NCBI RefSeq assembly: GCF_050433445.1
Contig: NZ_JBNPXF010000005.1
Location: 62,001 to 126,000 of the forward strand
Direction of reading: 5' to 3'
From: Kroppenstedtia sanguinis
Lineage (GTDB): Bacteria; Bacillota; Bacilli; Thermoactinomycetales; DSM-45169
Length of the DNA: 64,000 nucleotides
Translations under genes and position numbers: made by a program
Shown: positions 7,812-16,521 of the stretch, in pieces
How the letters are laid out: each line of letters opens with the position of its first letter
How positions within the stretch are numbered: the first letter of the stretch is position 1
Notes under the pieces: model-generated
What the model was told of the DNA's origin: nothing
Database searches by the model: none
Seen by the model: only the letters and a program-made list of their open reading frames with translations

Positions 7812-8438
7812 CTAATGGGAGAGGCGAGCCAGGCGGTATAGAGGTTCCAGAGAAACAAAGGTTTCCCGGATCATCGCTTCCAATTGGGAGGGGTCATGTA
7901 TCCTCGGATCCTCTCGGCTCCATACCCGGCCACAAAGAAATTCGGCTTTTTTTACGCTCTGGAGTCGCTCCAGCGCCGCTGTTAACCCTTCCCGCCCCAG
8001 TTTGCTCAGAGGGTGAACCTCGGGGCGGGTGTGATCGCGGGAAAGGACAAAATCTGAGGGGAGATGGGGCAGAATTTCATCCAGTTGTTGCAAAAGGTTT
8101 TGAGCAAATTCCGGTTTGGCGGGATACTCATAGATCAGCGCAAACATAGCAAAGAGTTCGCTCTCCCGGATTCCCAGCTGAAAGTGGGGTTGGGATTTAT
8201 ACCCTCTTTTTTGCGGGGACCAAGCGACCCAAGTTTCATCGGGAGGATGTACGGTCCGTCGGGCATGTTTGGCCACATGGATGAACATCTCTTCCCCGGT
8301 CCGACGGGTGAGATAGGGAGCGAGAGTCTCTCCAATCGACGCCAGTTTGGGGCGAATCCTCTCTTTCAATCCTTCCATCCGGGGTTCCAATCCGTCGATG
8401 GTGAACACCTCGAAATCCCTGTCCTCAAATCCTTTCAT
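7812..8438 (-). CDS. yktB: UPF0637/DUF1054 family protein, YktB
   Basis: The 208-residue soluble protein begins MKGFEDRDFEVFTIDGLE and has the conserved blocks of the DUF1054 family (HVAKHARRTVHPPDETW, and FALIYE followed by a lysine/proline segment). The length agrees with B. subtilis YktB. The biochemical role of the family is not established. An AAGGATGG site precedes ATG 8438. Its closeness to speA and SR1 matches the B. subtilis speA-yktA-yktB neighbourhood, but no yktA is seen here; the space is filled by repeats. The stretch from 8439 to about 8710 holds only its presumed promoter. Confidence 0.85.
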   Translation of the reverse strand: MKGFEDRDFEVFTIDGLEPRMEGLKERIRPKLASIGETLAPYLTRRTGEEMFIHVAKHARRTVHPPDETWVAWSPQKRGYKSQPHFQLGIRESELFAMFALIYEYPAKPEFAQNLLQQLDEILPHLPSDFVLSRDHTRPEVHPLSKLGREGLTAALERLQSVKKAEFLCGRVWSREDPRIHDPSQLEAMIRETFVSLEPLYRLARLSH

Positions 8439-8719
8439 TTTGAATCCATCCTTTCGCCACCCATTGTCCCATTTATATTAACATAATGAACACGAAACCA
8501 AAGGTTGGCAAGCGTGTGCGAATACCGTGCCCCTAATCGGTTCGATTGCGTAAATTGATTAGAAAAAATATTCAATAAGGGAGATGGGTTTATTTCCAAA
8601 GGGAAGGGGGCATCCTGTAGCCAGAATCAACGGATGCCAAATGTTGGACATCGGTGAAGCTCCCATCAGCCCGGGTGGTGGGAAATTCAAACAAATACCA
8701 ACCTAAAAAGGGGTGCAGC

Positions 8720-8917
8720 GTGACCATGGAAGATGTGATCAAGGCCTATCGTTGTCGGGAGCCGGAAAAACGGATCCCTGTCCTTCGTCTTGAGTTGGAT
8801 TACGAGCTGGCCCTGTTGCATGAGGCGATGGTTGAAAACAATCCCCACCGGGTGGAACAGTGCAAATCCCGTCTGCGGGAACTTCGCCGAGAAATGATGA
8901 TGTTAGAAGCGTTGTAA
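8720..8917 (+). CDS. small charged protein of unknown function (66 aa)
   Basis: The predicted protein starts MTMEDVIKAYRCRE and is rich in glutamate, arginine and leucine, with an almost continuous helical pattern over residues 20-62 suggesting a short coiled coil or helical hairpin. GTG 8720 has an AAAAGGGG site at a spacing of 6; ATG 8726 in the same frame is the alternative (64 aa). I do not recognise a family. It is monocistronic, followed by an intrinsic terminator, and sits between yktB and pepA. Clean start signals and a terminator make it a likely real gene. Confidence 0.6.
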   Translation: MTMEDVIKAYRCREPEKRIPVLRLELDYELALLHEAMVENNPHRVEQCKSRLRELRREMMMLEAL

Positions 8918-8966
8918 AAAAATAAAACAATTCAATAAAGAGGAGCCTTATAGGTCCTTGTCGAAG

Positions 8967-9003
8967 AAAAAAGTGTGTCTTCTTATCGAAGATACACTTT
9001 TTT
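8967..9003 (+). terminator. intrinsic terminator after the small unknown gene
   Basis: AAAAAAGTGTGTCTTC pairs with GAAGATACACTTTTTT across a 5-nt loop with one mismatch-type pair, ending in a T-run. The A-run on the other side lets it work in both directions. Confidence 0.85.
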
Positions 9004-9051
9004 ACTATGATTGAATCCGCGAAATAAATAAAGATGCGGGAGGGATTCCTA

Positions 9052-10557
9052 ATGGAGTGGAAAGTGACCAAGGAAGCTTTGGCAACGTTGGTTACGGACT
9101 GTTTGCTGGTGGTCCATACCGAGGGAGAAGACTCCTTGCAGGGTTGCACCCAAGAGGTGGATGCAGCCCTGGATCACCGGATTTCTGGACTGGTGACAGA
9201 AGGGGAGATCTCTGGGAAATACGGAGAAGTGACACTTGTTCACAATTGGGGGAAAATCCCTGCCAAACGCCTCTTGGTGCTGGGGCTGGGCAAGTGCAGC
9301 AAGCTCGACTTGGACAAGATGAGAAACGGGATGGCCATCGCCTCACGCAAAGCGCGAGCCGCTGGGGTTAAACAGCTGACCGTCGCCTGTTCCCCGACAT
9401 TGAACAATCGCTGGAATCCGGCTGATTTGGTGCAAGCCGTGGTGGAAGGTTTTGAGTTGGGCGTTTATCGCTATCAGGGATATAAACAGAAACAAGAGCA
9501 GGAGAGAGCTCTTGAAACGGTCTGGTTGGTGATGCCAGGGGTGACCGATTCCGCATTTGAAGCGGGTATTGAACGGGGGCGTGTCTTTGCCGCCGCCACC
9601 AACACCGCCCGGGATCTTACCTATGAACCGGCTAATAAATTGACCCCCTCCATCCTGGCGGAGCGGGCCTTGGAAATCGCGAATCGACATGGGATTGAGG
9701 CAGAAGTTTTAGATGAACAAAAGCTGAATGAGTTGGGTATGGATGCACTTCTCTCCGTTTCCAAAGCCAGCGCGGAGGTACCGCGCATGATTGTGCTCCA
9801 TTACCGGGGAGCTCCGGAGTCCAAGGAGATTCTCGGCTGGGTGGGCAAAGGAGTCACTTTTGACTCTGGCGGCATCCAGGTGAAACCGGGACGGGGCATG
9901 GGAGACATGAAGGGGGATATGGCCGGTGCTGCCGCTGTGTTGGGAGCGATGGAGGCCATCGGGGCTTTGAAGCCTCATTGCAACGTGACCGCCGTTATTC
10001 CCACCTGTGAAAATATGATCAACGGCAACGGTTACCGACCGGGGGATGTCATCTCTTCTTTCAGTGGGAAGACGATCGAAATCCATCACACCGACGCAGA
10101 AGGCCGGCTGATCTTGGCAGACGGACTAGCTTATGCTCGTCGCTTGGGAGCCACTTCCTTGGTCAATGTGGCCACCTTGACCGGTGCGGTGGTTACGGCT
10201 CTGGGATACATCACCACCGGTCTGATGACCAATGATGAGAAATGGGCAGAAGAGGTGAAGGCTGCCGCTCGGGTGGCTGGGGAAAAGATGTGGGAACTAC
10301 CTTTGTTTGAAGAGTACGAGGAATACCTGAAAAGTGAAGTGGCTGATCTGAAAAATGAAGGGGGTGGCCCTGCTGGCTCCATCCAGGGCGGGATGTTCCT
10401 GAAACATTTCGCAGAGAAGACCCCTTGGGTTCATCTGGATATTGCTGGAACGGCGGAATCGAACCAAGAGAAGGGCATTCATCCCAAAGGCTCCACCGGT
10501 GTGGCAGTCCGGACTCTCGCCCAATTAGCGATGCAATTTGACAGGCAAATGAAATGA
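9052..10557 (+). CDS. pepA: leucyl aminopeptidase, M17 family
   Basis: About 501 residues. The C-terminal catalytic half has the metal-binding sequences GKGVTFDSGGI (near residue 265) and HHTDAEGRLILADGL (near 345), the NTDAEGRL-type signature of M17 enzymes with T replacing the usual first position pair as HTDAEGRL. These enzymes use two metal ions to remove N-terminal amino acids from peptides in the cytoplasm. The N-terminal macro-type domain is also present. ATG 9052 is preferred over 9034 because a GGGAGGG site lies 8 bases before it. It is followed by a weak GGCGTCC / GGACGCC hairpin and then by the FAH-family gene. Confidence 0.9.
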   Translation: MEWKVTKEALATLVTDCLLVVHTEGEDSLQGCTQEVDAALDHRISGLVTEGEISGKYGEVTLVHNWGKIPAKRLLVLGLGKCSKLDLDKMRNGMAIASRKARAAGVKQLTVACSPTLNNRWNPADLVQAVVEGFELGVYRYQGYKQKQEQERALETVWLVMPGVTDSAFEAGIERGRVFAAATNTARDLTYEPANKLTPSILAERALEIANRHGIEAEVLDEQKLNELGMDALLSVSKASAEVPRMIVLHYRGAPESKEILGWVGKGVTFDSGGIQVKPGRGMGDMKGDMAGAAAVLGAMEAIGALKPHCNVTAVIPTCENMINGNGYRPGDVISSFSGKTIEIHHTDAEGRLILADGLAYARRLGATSLVNVATLTGAVVTALGYITTGLMTNDEKWAEEVKAAARVAGEKMWELPLFEEYEEYLKSEVADLKNEGGGPAGSIQGGMFLKHFAEKTPWVHLDIAGTAESNQEKGIHPKGSTGVAVRTLAQLAMQFDRQMK

Positions 10558-10632
10558 TCCATTCTCTATCCATCAGGGGCGTCCATGCCAACCGGCAGGG
10601 ACGCCTCCTTATACATTGAGGGGGAACTGACG

Positions 10633-11388
10633 TTGAAAATTCTTCGTTATGAAAAGGAAGGGGAAATCGGATACGGCATTTTACAAGGGGAGCGTATCCA
10701 ACCCCTGAAAGGGAGTTTGTTCGGATCTTTCACGATCTGTGAGGAAGAGATTCCCTGGCATGAAATTCGGTTGTTGAGCCCGCTGAAGCCCAACAAGCTG
10801 ATTTTGATCGGTCGTAACTATGTGTCTCATGCCGCCGAAGGGGGAAAACCGGTTCCTGAAGAGCCCCTGATGTTCCTCGCATCACCAACGGCGGTGATCG
10901 GTCCGGGAGAGAGCATCCGGTTGCCCAACCGGAAAGACCGGATTGACCATGAGGCGGAGCTGGCGGTGGTGATCGGCAAAAAAGGCAAACAAATTCCTCA
11001 GGACCGTGCAATGGAATATATCTTCGGTTATACTTGCGGAAACGATGTTTCCAACCGGGTCCTGCAGGAAAAGGATGGACAATACACCCGAGCCAAATCC
11101 TTCGACAGCTTTAAACCCCTGGGACCTTGGATCGAAACCGATCTGGATCCTTCCAACCTCGGTATTCGTCTGACGGTGAACGGGGAGGTCCGTCAGGATG
11201 GGCAGACGAAAGACATGATTTTTTCTGTACCGGTTCTGGTGGAAGCGATCTCTGCCGTTTTTCCTCTGGAGCCAGGGGATGTGATCCTGACCGGCACGCC
11301 GAGTGGGGTGTCGCCGTTGTTGCCTGGAGATGAGATTCAAGTGAAGATCGAGGGGATCGGATCTCTCAGCAATCGGGTGGAAGGCTAA
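10633..11388 (+). CDS. fumarylacetoacetate hydrolase family protein
   Basis: About 251 residues. The N-terminal part is short; the core starts with the PNKLILIGRNYVSH block and continues with the metal-binding DHEAELAVVIG, a YTCGNDVSNR turn and TGTPSGV near the end. This is the FAH/hpcE/UPF-type hydrolase fold, whose members act on 2-oxo-acids or acylpyruvates with a divalent metal. The substrate here cannot be fixed. TTG 10633 with a TGAGGGGG site is chosen; an ATG at 10585 lies inside a hairpin that may end the pepA transcript. Confidence 0.82.
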   Translation: MKILRYEKEGEIGYGILQGERIQPLKGSLFGSFTICEEEIPWHEIRLLSPLKPNKLILIGRNYVSHAAEGGKPVPEEPLMFLASPTAVIGPGESIRLPNRKDRIDHEAELAVVIGKKGKQIPQDRAMEYIFGYTCGNDVSNRVLQEKDGQYTRAKSFDSFKPLGPWIETDLDPSNLGIRLTVNGEVRQDGQTKDMIFSVPVLVEAISAVFPLEPGDVILTGTPSGVSPLLPGDEIQVKIEGIGSLSNRVEG

Positions 11389-11508
11389 GACAGGCGGGTC
11401 TGGAATGGACACAACGTTTGCAGCTGATTGAAGGCGCGATTCAAGGACGCCAATGCAGCCTGTAACCCAAGTAGATTCGGAAAGCTTTTTAACAAGAAGG
11501 GACTATAT

Positions 11509-12240
11509 ATGGACTCCATACGTATTTTTGCTCATCGTGGATTTTCTTCTGTGGCTCCAGAAAACACCATGGCGGCCTTTCGAGAGGCGGCGCAGGCCGG
11601 GGCGGACGGGTTGGAGTTGGATGTGCACTTGACCAAAGACGGGGAGGTCGTGGTGATTCACGATGAAACCGTGAATCGAACGACCGACGGCGAGGGAAAG
11701 GTACGGAAGCTGACCCTGGAGGAGCTCCGCCGTTTGGATGCGGGTAGCCGCTTTGCAAAAGAATTTGCCGGGGAGAAGATTCCCCTGCTCCATGAGGTGC
11801 TGGAGTTGGTGGCAGATCGAAACCTGTGGTTGAACATTGAGTTAAAGAACAATAAGTTTCCTTATCCTGGATTGGAGGAGAAGGTGCTGGAACTGATTTC
11901 CCAATACGACCTGGCTCAGAAGACGGTCTTCTCCTCCTTTAATCACTACAGTCTACGGCGAATCAAGGAGAAACAACCCGACGCGGATATCGCCCTGCTG
12001 TATATGGCTCATCTGATCGAGCCATGGAATTACGCCGCCTGGATGGGAGCGACCTCCCTTCACCCCTATTGGCCTACAGTGACAGAGGAGCTGGTACAGG
12101 GGTGCCGGGAGCAAGGGTTGTCCCTTCGCCCCTTCACGGTTAATCAGGCCCGGATGATGGACAGACTGATCCAACTGGATGTTGACGCCATCATCACCGA
12201 CAAAGTCGATCGGCTAGCAGGCTTGTTGGTAGAGGCGTGA
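11509..12240 (+). CDS. glycerophosphodiester phosphodiesterase (GlpQ/UgpQ type, cytoplasmic)
   Basis: About 243 residues with the GDPD signature: AHRGFSSVAPENT near residue 7, GLELDVHLTKDG, then VVIHDETVNRTTDG, giving the two catalytic histidines and the Ca/Mg-binding glutamate and aspartate. It splits glycerophosphodiesters to glycerol-3-phosphate and an alcohol. There is no signal peptide, so it acts inside the cell like UgpQ. ATG 11509 follows AAGAAGGG; the open frame upstream to 11428 lacks a ribosome site. The 120 bases before it hold nothing recognisable. Confidence 0.88.
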   Translation: MDSIRIFAHRGFSSVAPENTMAAFREAAQAGADGLELDVHLTKDGEVVVIHDETVNRTTDGEGKVRKLTLEELRRLDAGSRFAKEFAGEKIPLLHEVLELVADRNLWLNIELKNNKFPYPGLEEKVLELISQYDLAQKTVFSSFNHYSLRRIKEKQPDADIALLYMAHLIEPWNYAAWMGATSLHPYWPTVTEELVQGCREQGLSLRPFTVNQARMMDRLIQLDVDAIITDKVDRLAGLLVEA

Positions 12241-12294
12241 GTCGGCTTTGTTGCGGCGATGAGGGACAAAATGGTATGATGAAGAAGGTTGATG

Positions 12295-12321
12295 AGGCGC
12301 CTGTAAGAGGCGCTTCTTTAA
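12295..12321 (+). terminator. hairpin with short T-rich tail ahead of nfo
   Basis: GCGCCT and AGGCGC form a 6-bp GC-rich stem with a 5-nt loop, followed by TTCTTT. It most likely ends the GDPD transcript. A TATGAT box at 12275-12280 lies just before it, so attenuation of nfo is an alternative. Confidence 0.45.
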
Positions 12322-12364
12322 TATTTAAGCCCGGCTGGACAGGAATGTCACGGAGGGATTTCAC

Positions 12365-13195
12365 ATGCAACTGGGATGTCATGTCAGTGTAGCCAAGGGA
12401 TTTTTTAAGGCTTGTAAACGAGCTGATGAACTGGGGGCAGGAGCCTTTCAGGTGTTTACAAAAAATCCCCGGGCCCTGCGACCGAAAAAAGTGAACTACG
12501 CAGATGCCGAAAAAGGGGTTCAGTTTTGTCGGGAACACGGGATCACTCTGGTGGCTCATACTCCCTACATCACCAACCTATCCACGCCCAAGGAAGATTT
12601 GCACGAGGTGACAGTGCGTTCCATCAAAGAAGATCTCCACATCGCAGATACATACGGCGCGGTGGGCGCAGTAGTTCACTGTGGGAAACATGTGGGGGAG
12701 GGAGTGGAGTCTGGAACCCGGCGCATGGTGGAAACCCTGAATGAGATTTTGGCAGAGTACGAAGGAAAATGCCTCCTCCTGCTGGAGAACACTGCCGGTC
12801 AGGGGAGTGAACTGGGGCTGGCCGTCGATGAATTGGTTCGCATCCGAGAAGCGACGAATCACCCAGAGAAGATTGGATTCTGTTTTGACACCTGTCATGG
12901 ATTTGCCTCAGGAGCCTGGAAGCCGGATTCTTTCGACCAACTGGTGGACCAAATGAAGGAGACAGGGTATCTGGAGGCATTGGTAGCGATCCACTTCAAT
13001 GACAGCAAGGTGCCTTACAACTCCCGCAAAGACCGGCATGCCCAGATCGGAAAAGGTGAGATCGGTTCCGAAGGGCTGGCCCGATTTCTTCGTTGCGAAT
13101 CGTTTCAGGGACTGCCTGTAATATTGGAGACACCTGTGGAAAAAGAAGAAGAATATGCCGAGGAGATTCGCTTCCTTCATCAATTACAGCAATAA
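12365..13195 (+). CDS. nfo: endonuclease IV, AP-site repair
   Basis: The 276-residue protein starts MQLGCHVSVAKGFFKA and carries AP-endonuclease family 2 motifs: FQVFTKNPR, a VVHCGKHVG histidine block near residue 98, GFCFDTCHGFASG near 175, AIHFNDSK near 210 and the RHAQIGKGEIG end motif. The histidine, glutamate and aspartate ligands for the three-zinc site are present. It cuts DNA 5' to abasic sites. An ACGGAGGG site precedes ATG 12365. The gene is followed 30 bases later by ylaH. Confidence 0.93.
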   Translation: MQLGCHVSVAKGFFKACKRADELGAGAFQVFTKNPRALRPKKVNYADAEKGVQFCREHGITLVAHTPYITNLSTPKEDLHEVTVRSIKEDLHIADTYGAVGAVVHCGKHVGEGVESGTRRMVETLNEILAEYEGKCLLLLENTAGQGSELGLAVDELVRIREATNHPEKIGFCFDTCHGFASGAWKPDSFDQLVDQMKETGYLEALVAIHFNDSKVPYNSRKDRHAQIGKGEIGSEGLARFLRCESFQGLPVILETPVEKEEEYAEEIRFLHQLQQ

Positions 13196-13225
13196 AAAAC
13201 AGTCTGAGGAAGGAGGGGAGCCGGA

Positions 13226-13507
13226 GTGGAAGAGTGGTTGACATGGTTGCGAAGCCAACCTTTACTCTCCTATCTGATCATCCTGATCATGACTGCTATC
13301 GTATACAAGGTAGCCTTTGCCAGAGAATTACCGATCCTCAAATCTGTGCTGGTTTATCTGGTGTTGGCTGTGGGCTGTGTCATGTTTTGGGTCATGTTTA
13401 TCCTTCGGTTTCCGATCATCCAAATTCTTGGGGTCACTCTGATTATGATTTTATTAGCCCGAATTCGGATGTGGATGGGAAACCGGGAAAAGAAAGCCGA
13501 TCAATAA
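13226..13507 (+). CDS. ylaH: YlaH-like membrane protein
   Basis: The 93-residue protein has three hydrophobic segments (about residues 16-32, 40-60 and 63-80) and the FARELPILKSVLVY segment seen in the YlaH family of bacilli. Function is unknown. GTG 13226 follows AAGGAGGGG. In B. subtilis ylaH is near the YlaJ lipoprotein gene, as here. Confidence 0.75.
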   Translation: MEEWLTWLRSQPLLSYLIILIMTAIVYKVAFARELPILKSVLVYLVLAVGCVMFWVMFILRFPIIQILGVTLIMILLARIRMWMGNREKKADQ

Positions 13508-13551
13508 CCGGCTGAGAAAACGGGAGTCCATGAGGAAAGGGGAAGACGCTT

Positions 13552-13857
13552 TTGAATCTGAAAGAAGCGCTGCTGAATTGGCTGCAGATTCAGGTGGTTT
13601 GGGAAGCCAGGCCCCAGGATCGGTCGGCAGAGGATACTGCCCGCTTTTTTTATCAGATTCTGACGGAGGACCACGGGGTTGAAGAGATCCGTGTGGAACG
13701 GGAAGAGGATGGATACCAAGTGGCATATCGCCGGGAAGGGGAAGAGCATCACCTTCGCCTGGACCGGCTTCAGGTGGAACATCTTCTCGCCAGTATCGAA
13801 GCAGAGCCCCGATATGGGGGAGACTTTCAACCGCCAGGGAAGTCATCCACAGAGTGA
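13552..13857 (+). CDS. small acidic protein of unknown function (101 aa)
   Basis: A soluble protein starting MNLKEALLNWLQIQVVW, with an acidic centre of alternating charged and hydrophobic residues (EEIRVEREEDGYQVAYRREG) that reads like an antiparallel sheet, then a helix. The start is TTG 13552 with a GAGGAAAGGGG site 9 bases away. It follows ylaH by 44 bases, probably in one operon, and is convergent with the YlaJ-type gene. I do not recognise the family. Codon use matches its neighbours. Confidence 0.6.
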   Translation: MNLKEALLNWLQIQVVWEARPQDRSAEDTARFFYQILTEDHGVEEIRVEREEDGYQVAYRREGEEHHLRLDRLQVEHLLASIEAEPRYGGDFQPPGKSSTE

Positions 13858-13938
13858 GGATTCTTTCCTGATGATTCGGACCAGCCAGCGCCTAGTGAAG
13901 GATTGTTGCTTTGCGACTGAGCAAGGATACTATGGAAA

Positions 13939-13961
13939 ACCGACGGCTGTCCGCCGTCGGT
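13939..13961. terminator. shared terminator of convergent genes
   Basis: ACCGACGGC and GCCGTCGGT form a perfect 9-bp stem with a 5-nt loop between two convergent genes. The minus-strand side is followed by TTTTCC. Confidence 0.65.
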
Positions 13962-13967
13962 CAAAGT

Positions 13968-14549
13968 TCAGGGATTCTGTTGTCGGGCGGGTTTGGGATT
14001 CCGGGTTTGGTTTTGTCTTTCCTGATCCGTTCGAGAAGGGGTTTCTTCCCGCTTGCGAGTTTCCTTGGATGGCTGGGGAGCGATCCGTCCGGCGATCTCC
14101 GCTAACTCATCTGTCAGCCCGGTGAGGGGGCGTCCTTTTTTGACATCATCGGAGAGTTCGCGGATACGTTGCACCAAATCTGGGTCTGCGGTTACCAAGG
14201 CATTGGCCCCTTGAGGATCGTCTTCCAAAGCTTCAGCGACGGAGTATTTCACTGTCGAGGATCGAGCGCGATCCAAAGTCGGATCCAGATCGAGACCCAC
14301 GATGGTATATCCACCGACAACCAGAGCAGTCGCTCCTTCCACCTGGGGCATCCGGTTGGCGATCGTTACCAAGCGACGGGCGACGGCCTGATTATTTTGG
14401 CTATGCCGGGGCTCAGGAGCGGTCTGTTTCACCCGTTGTGTTTGAGGCATCCCCGGCGCTGGTGCCGATTCGTTGGCAGGGGGTTTGTTCGCCGGTTGAC
14501 AGCCCATCAAAAGTCCAAAGACCAAAGCCAAGGTCATAATTCGTATCAT
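13968..14549 (-). CDS. ylaJ: YhcN/YlaJ family sporulation lipoprotein
   Basis: The 193-residue protein starts MIRIMTLALVFGLLMGCQP; LLMGC is a lipobox with the cysteine near residue 17, so it is a membrane-anchored lipoprotein. A proline-rich linker is followed by the YhcN/YlaJ domain with QAVARRLVTIANRMPQV and an ATALVVGGYTIVGLDLD segment. Family members are made in the forespore and associate with the spore inner membrane. ATG 14549 is chosen because GGGAGG lies just before it. The C-terminal 35 residues are very polar and low in complexity. Confidence 0.82.
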   Translation of the reverse strand: MIRIMTLALVFGLLMGCQPANKPPANESAPAPGMPQTQRVKQTAPEPRHSQNNQAVARRLVTIANRMPQVEGATALVVGGYTIVGLDLDPTLDRARSSTVKYSVAEALEDDPQGANALVTADPDLVQRIRELSDDVKKGRPLTGLTDELAEIAGRIAPQPSKETRKREETPSRTDQERQNQTRNPKPARQQNP

Positions 14550-14676
14550 GGCTACCTCCCTTTCCACGGTTGGTGGTTAGCCATATTGTTACCGAAGGAA
14601 GGGAAAAGCATGTATGATCCGGCAAGGGGTCTATTCTTTGCAAAGGAAAAAAGACTCGGCGAGGAGGGAGAAGAAC

Positions 14677-15312
14677 ATGCAGGTGGAAAGTTTTGTTTTG
14701 GGACCGGTGATGACTAACTGTTACCTGGTTTATAAAGAAAAGGGGGAATCCGGTCTGGTGATCGATCCCGGGACCGGGGCGGAAGAAGTGGTCAGACGGA
14801 TCCAGACCCTGAATCTGAATATCGAGGCGATCCTGTTAACCCATGCCCACTTTGACCATATCGGAGGCTTGGAAGAAGTGCGTGCTGCTACGGGTGCACC
14901 GGTCTATGTTCATCCGCAGGAGGCAGAGTGGCTGCTGGAACCGGAGCTGAACGGATCCACTCTGTTTCCAGTAGAGGAAGTACGCTGTCGTCCTGCCGAA
15001 AAAGCAGTAGAAGGTGGGGAGCAACTGACGTTGCTGGGCGAAACCTTTTCCGTGTTTCACACTCCGGGGCATTCTCCAGGTAGTGTCAGCTATCGTGCTG
15101 AAAACTTCATCTTCAGCGGTGATGTTCTCTTTTCCGGATCCATCGGAAGGACAGATCTTCCAGGCGGGGATTACAAGACCTTGATGCAGACGATCGATCA
15201 GGTCATCATGGAACTGCCTGAAGAGACGGTGGTCTATTCTGGTCATGGTCCCGTCACCACCGTCGGGAGGGAACAGGATACCAACCCTTTTGTGATTGGC
15301 GGCTTGGAATAG
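14677..15312 (+). CDS. metallo-beta-lactamase-fold hydrolase (YqgX/glyoxalase II type)
   Basis: The 211-residue protein has the THAHFDHIGG zinc motif near residue 52, HTPGHSPGS near 128 and FSGDVLFSGSIGRTD near 147, ending with YSGHGPVTTVG. These are the ligands of the two-zinc glyoxalase II-like branch typified by B. subtilis YqgX, a hydroxyacylglutathione or bacillithiol-thioester hydrolase. Since bshC is present in the window, S-lactoyl-bacillithiol is a reasonable but unproved substrate. ATG 14677 follows GAGGAGGGA. Confidence 0.85.
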   Translation: MQVESFVLGPVMTNCYLVYKEKGESGLVIDPGTGAEEVVRRIQTLNLNIEAILLTHAHFDHIGGLEEVRAATGAPVYVHPQEAEWLLEPELNGSTLFPVEEVRCRPAEKAVEGGEQLTLLGETFSVFHTPGHSPGSVSYRAENFIFSGDVLFSGSIGRTDLPGGDYKTLMQTIDQVIMELPEETVVYSGHGPVTTVGREQDTNPFVIGGLE

Positions 15313-15365
15313 AGGGTATATTGTACAAAGAGATATCAATCGGAATTAAGAAGAAGGTTTAAACT

Positions 15366-16148
15366 ATGACAGTTGAGAGCAAAAATGATGTGGACGGACT
15401 CAAGGAAGTTGGCAGAATTGTTGCGTTAACAATCAGTGAAATGAAACGTCAAACACGTGTAGGAATGACAACCCAAGAACTAGATGAGATTGGAGGGCAG
15501 TTTTTAAGAAGACATGGAGCGGTTTCTGCACCTCAGTCTACTTATAATTTTCCTGGAAACACTTGCATTAGCATTAACCATGAAGTCGCTCATGGAGTAC
15601 CAGGAAATCGGAAGATCCAAGAAGGCGATTTAATAAATATTGATGTCTCCGCTGAGTTAAATGGTTACTTTGCCGATGCAGGTCAGTCTTTTCAGATACC
15701 TATGGTTGGTCCTTCTTTAACGCGTCTCTGTTTACGGACACAGGATACCCTGATGAAGGTCATCTCTCAACTAAGACAGGGTGTGAAGATGAATGAGATT
15801 GGAAGGATTATTCAAAGTGAAGCTCGGAAAAGTGGCTACAAGGTAATTATGAATTTGTGTAGTAGTCACGGAGTCGGGAAAGCCCTGCATGAGAAACCTG
15901 ATGATATATTGCCTTTTTATGATCCGAATGATCAGCGTGTATTAGAGGAAGGCTTAGTGATCGCTGTGGAACCTTTTTTAACCACTGAAGCACAGTTTGT
16001 AGATGAAGGTCCCGATGGATGGACGTTATCCGTTCCCGATGATAGCTGGTGCGCACAACACGAGCACACCCTCATTATCACTAAAGATCAACCGATGATT
16101 ACAACTGTGGATAGATCTCCATTTTCGGTTGTCTATAGTAACAAATAA
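15366..16148 (+). CDS. methionine aminopeptidase, type I (MapB/YflG-like)
   Basis: The 260-residue M24A enzyme removes the initiator methionine. It keeps the HGAVSAPQSTYNFPGNTCIS substrate region and the two aspartates in INIDVSAELNGYFADAG; the later histidine is in SSHGVGKALHEKP and the glutamates in AVEPFLTTEAQF and AQHEHTLI. The first aspartate pair and the glycine-rich turn fit the B. subtilis YflG variant rather than the essential Map of the ribosomal operon. The coding region is visibly AT-richer than genes on either side, which suggests later acquisition. It is a single gene with its own hairpin. Confidence 0.88.
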   Translation: MTVESKNDVDGLKEVGRIVALTISEMKRQTRVGMTTQELDEIGGQFLRRHGAVSAPQSTYNFPGNTCISINHEVAHGVPGNRKIQEGDLINIDVSAELNGYFADAGQSFQIPMVGPSLTRLCLRTQDTLMKVISQLRQGVKMNEIGRIIQSEARKSGYKVIMNLCSSHGVGKALHEKPDDILPFYDPNDQRVLEEGLVIAVEPFLTTEAQFVDEGPDGWTLSVPDDSWCAQHEHTLIITKDQPMITTVDRSPFSVVYSNK

Positions 16149-16166
16149 ACGAAATACGAGAACAAT

Positions 16167-16200
16167 ATAAACGCTTGAAAGAAACTTCAGGCGTTTATAT
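16167..16200 (+). terminator. hairpin after the methionine aminopeptidase gene
   Basis: ATAAACGCTTGAA pairs with TTCAGGCGTTTAT across a short AGAAAC loop with one bulge. The T-tract is poor, so termination is likely but not certain. Confidence 0.5.
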
Positions 16201-16357
16201 GCATCCTTAATGCTTTAACCTCTTTTTTGATCCGTTGTGTGAATCGTGAATCCGGTTAGCTTCTTTGTGGAATAGCTTAGACCAATGCAGATCTTACTCA
16301 AGGAGGGAAGGAGGACATGGTGGTTTGTGGTGGCGACTTAGAATAAGAAAAAATCCT

Positions 16358-16385
16358 TTGACAAACGCTGCTTTTTCGGTATAAT
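16358..16385 (+). promoter_or_regulatory. promoter of tRNA-Ala
   Basis: A perfect TTGACA (16358-16363), a 16-base spacer and a perfect TATAAT (16380-16385) lie 30 bases before the tRNA, as expected for a strong stable-RNA promoter. Confidence 0.85.
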
Positions 16386-16415
16386 ATAAGATGTTGTCAA
16401 GACGATATAGAATAC

Positions 16416-16491
16416 GGGGCATTAGCTCAGCTGGGAGAGCGCTACACTGGCAGTGTAGAGGTCAGCGGTTCGAGCCCGCTATGCTCCACCA
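16416..16491 (+). tRNA. tRNA-Ala (anticodon GGC)
   Basis: The 76-nt cloverleaf has a GGGGCAT / ATGCTCC acceptor stem containing the G3:U70 pair that identifies alanine tRNAs, a D-arm with GCTCAGCTGGGAGAGC, an anticodon arm CTACA-CTGGCAG-TGTAG with anticodon GGC, a normal T-arm GCGGTTCGAGCCCGC and an encoded CCA end. It is a single tRNA gene with its own promoter and terminator. Confidence 0.97.
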
Positions 16492-16495
16492 TTTC

Positions 16496-16521
16496 AAACC
16501 CTTGCGATGGCAGGGGTTTTT
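16496..16521 (+). terminator. terminator of tRNA-Ala
   Basis: AAACCCTTGC and GCAGGGGTTTTT form a hairpin with a GATG loop and a T-run, four bases after the tRNA CCA end. Confidence 0.8.
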
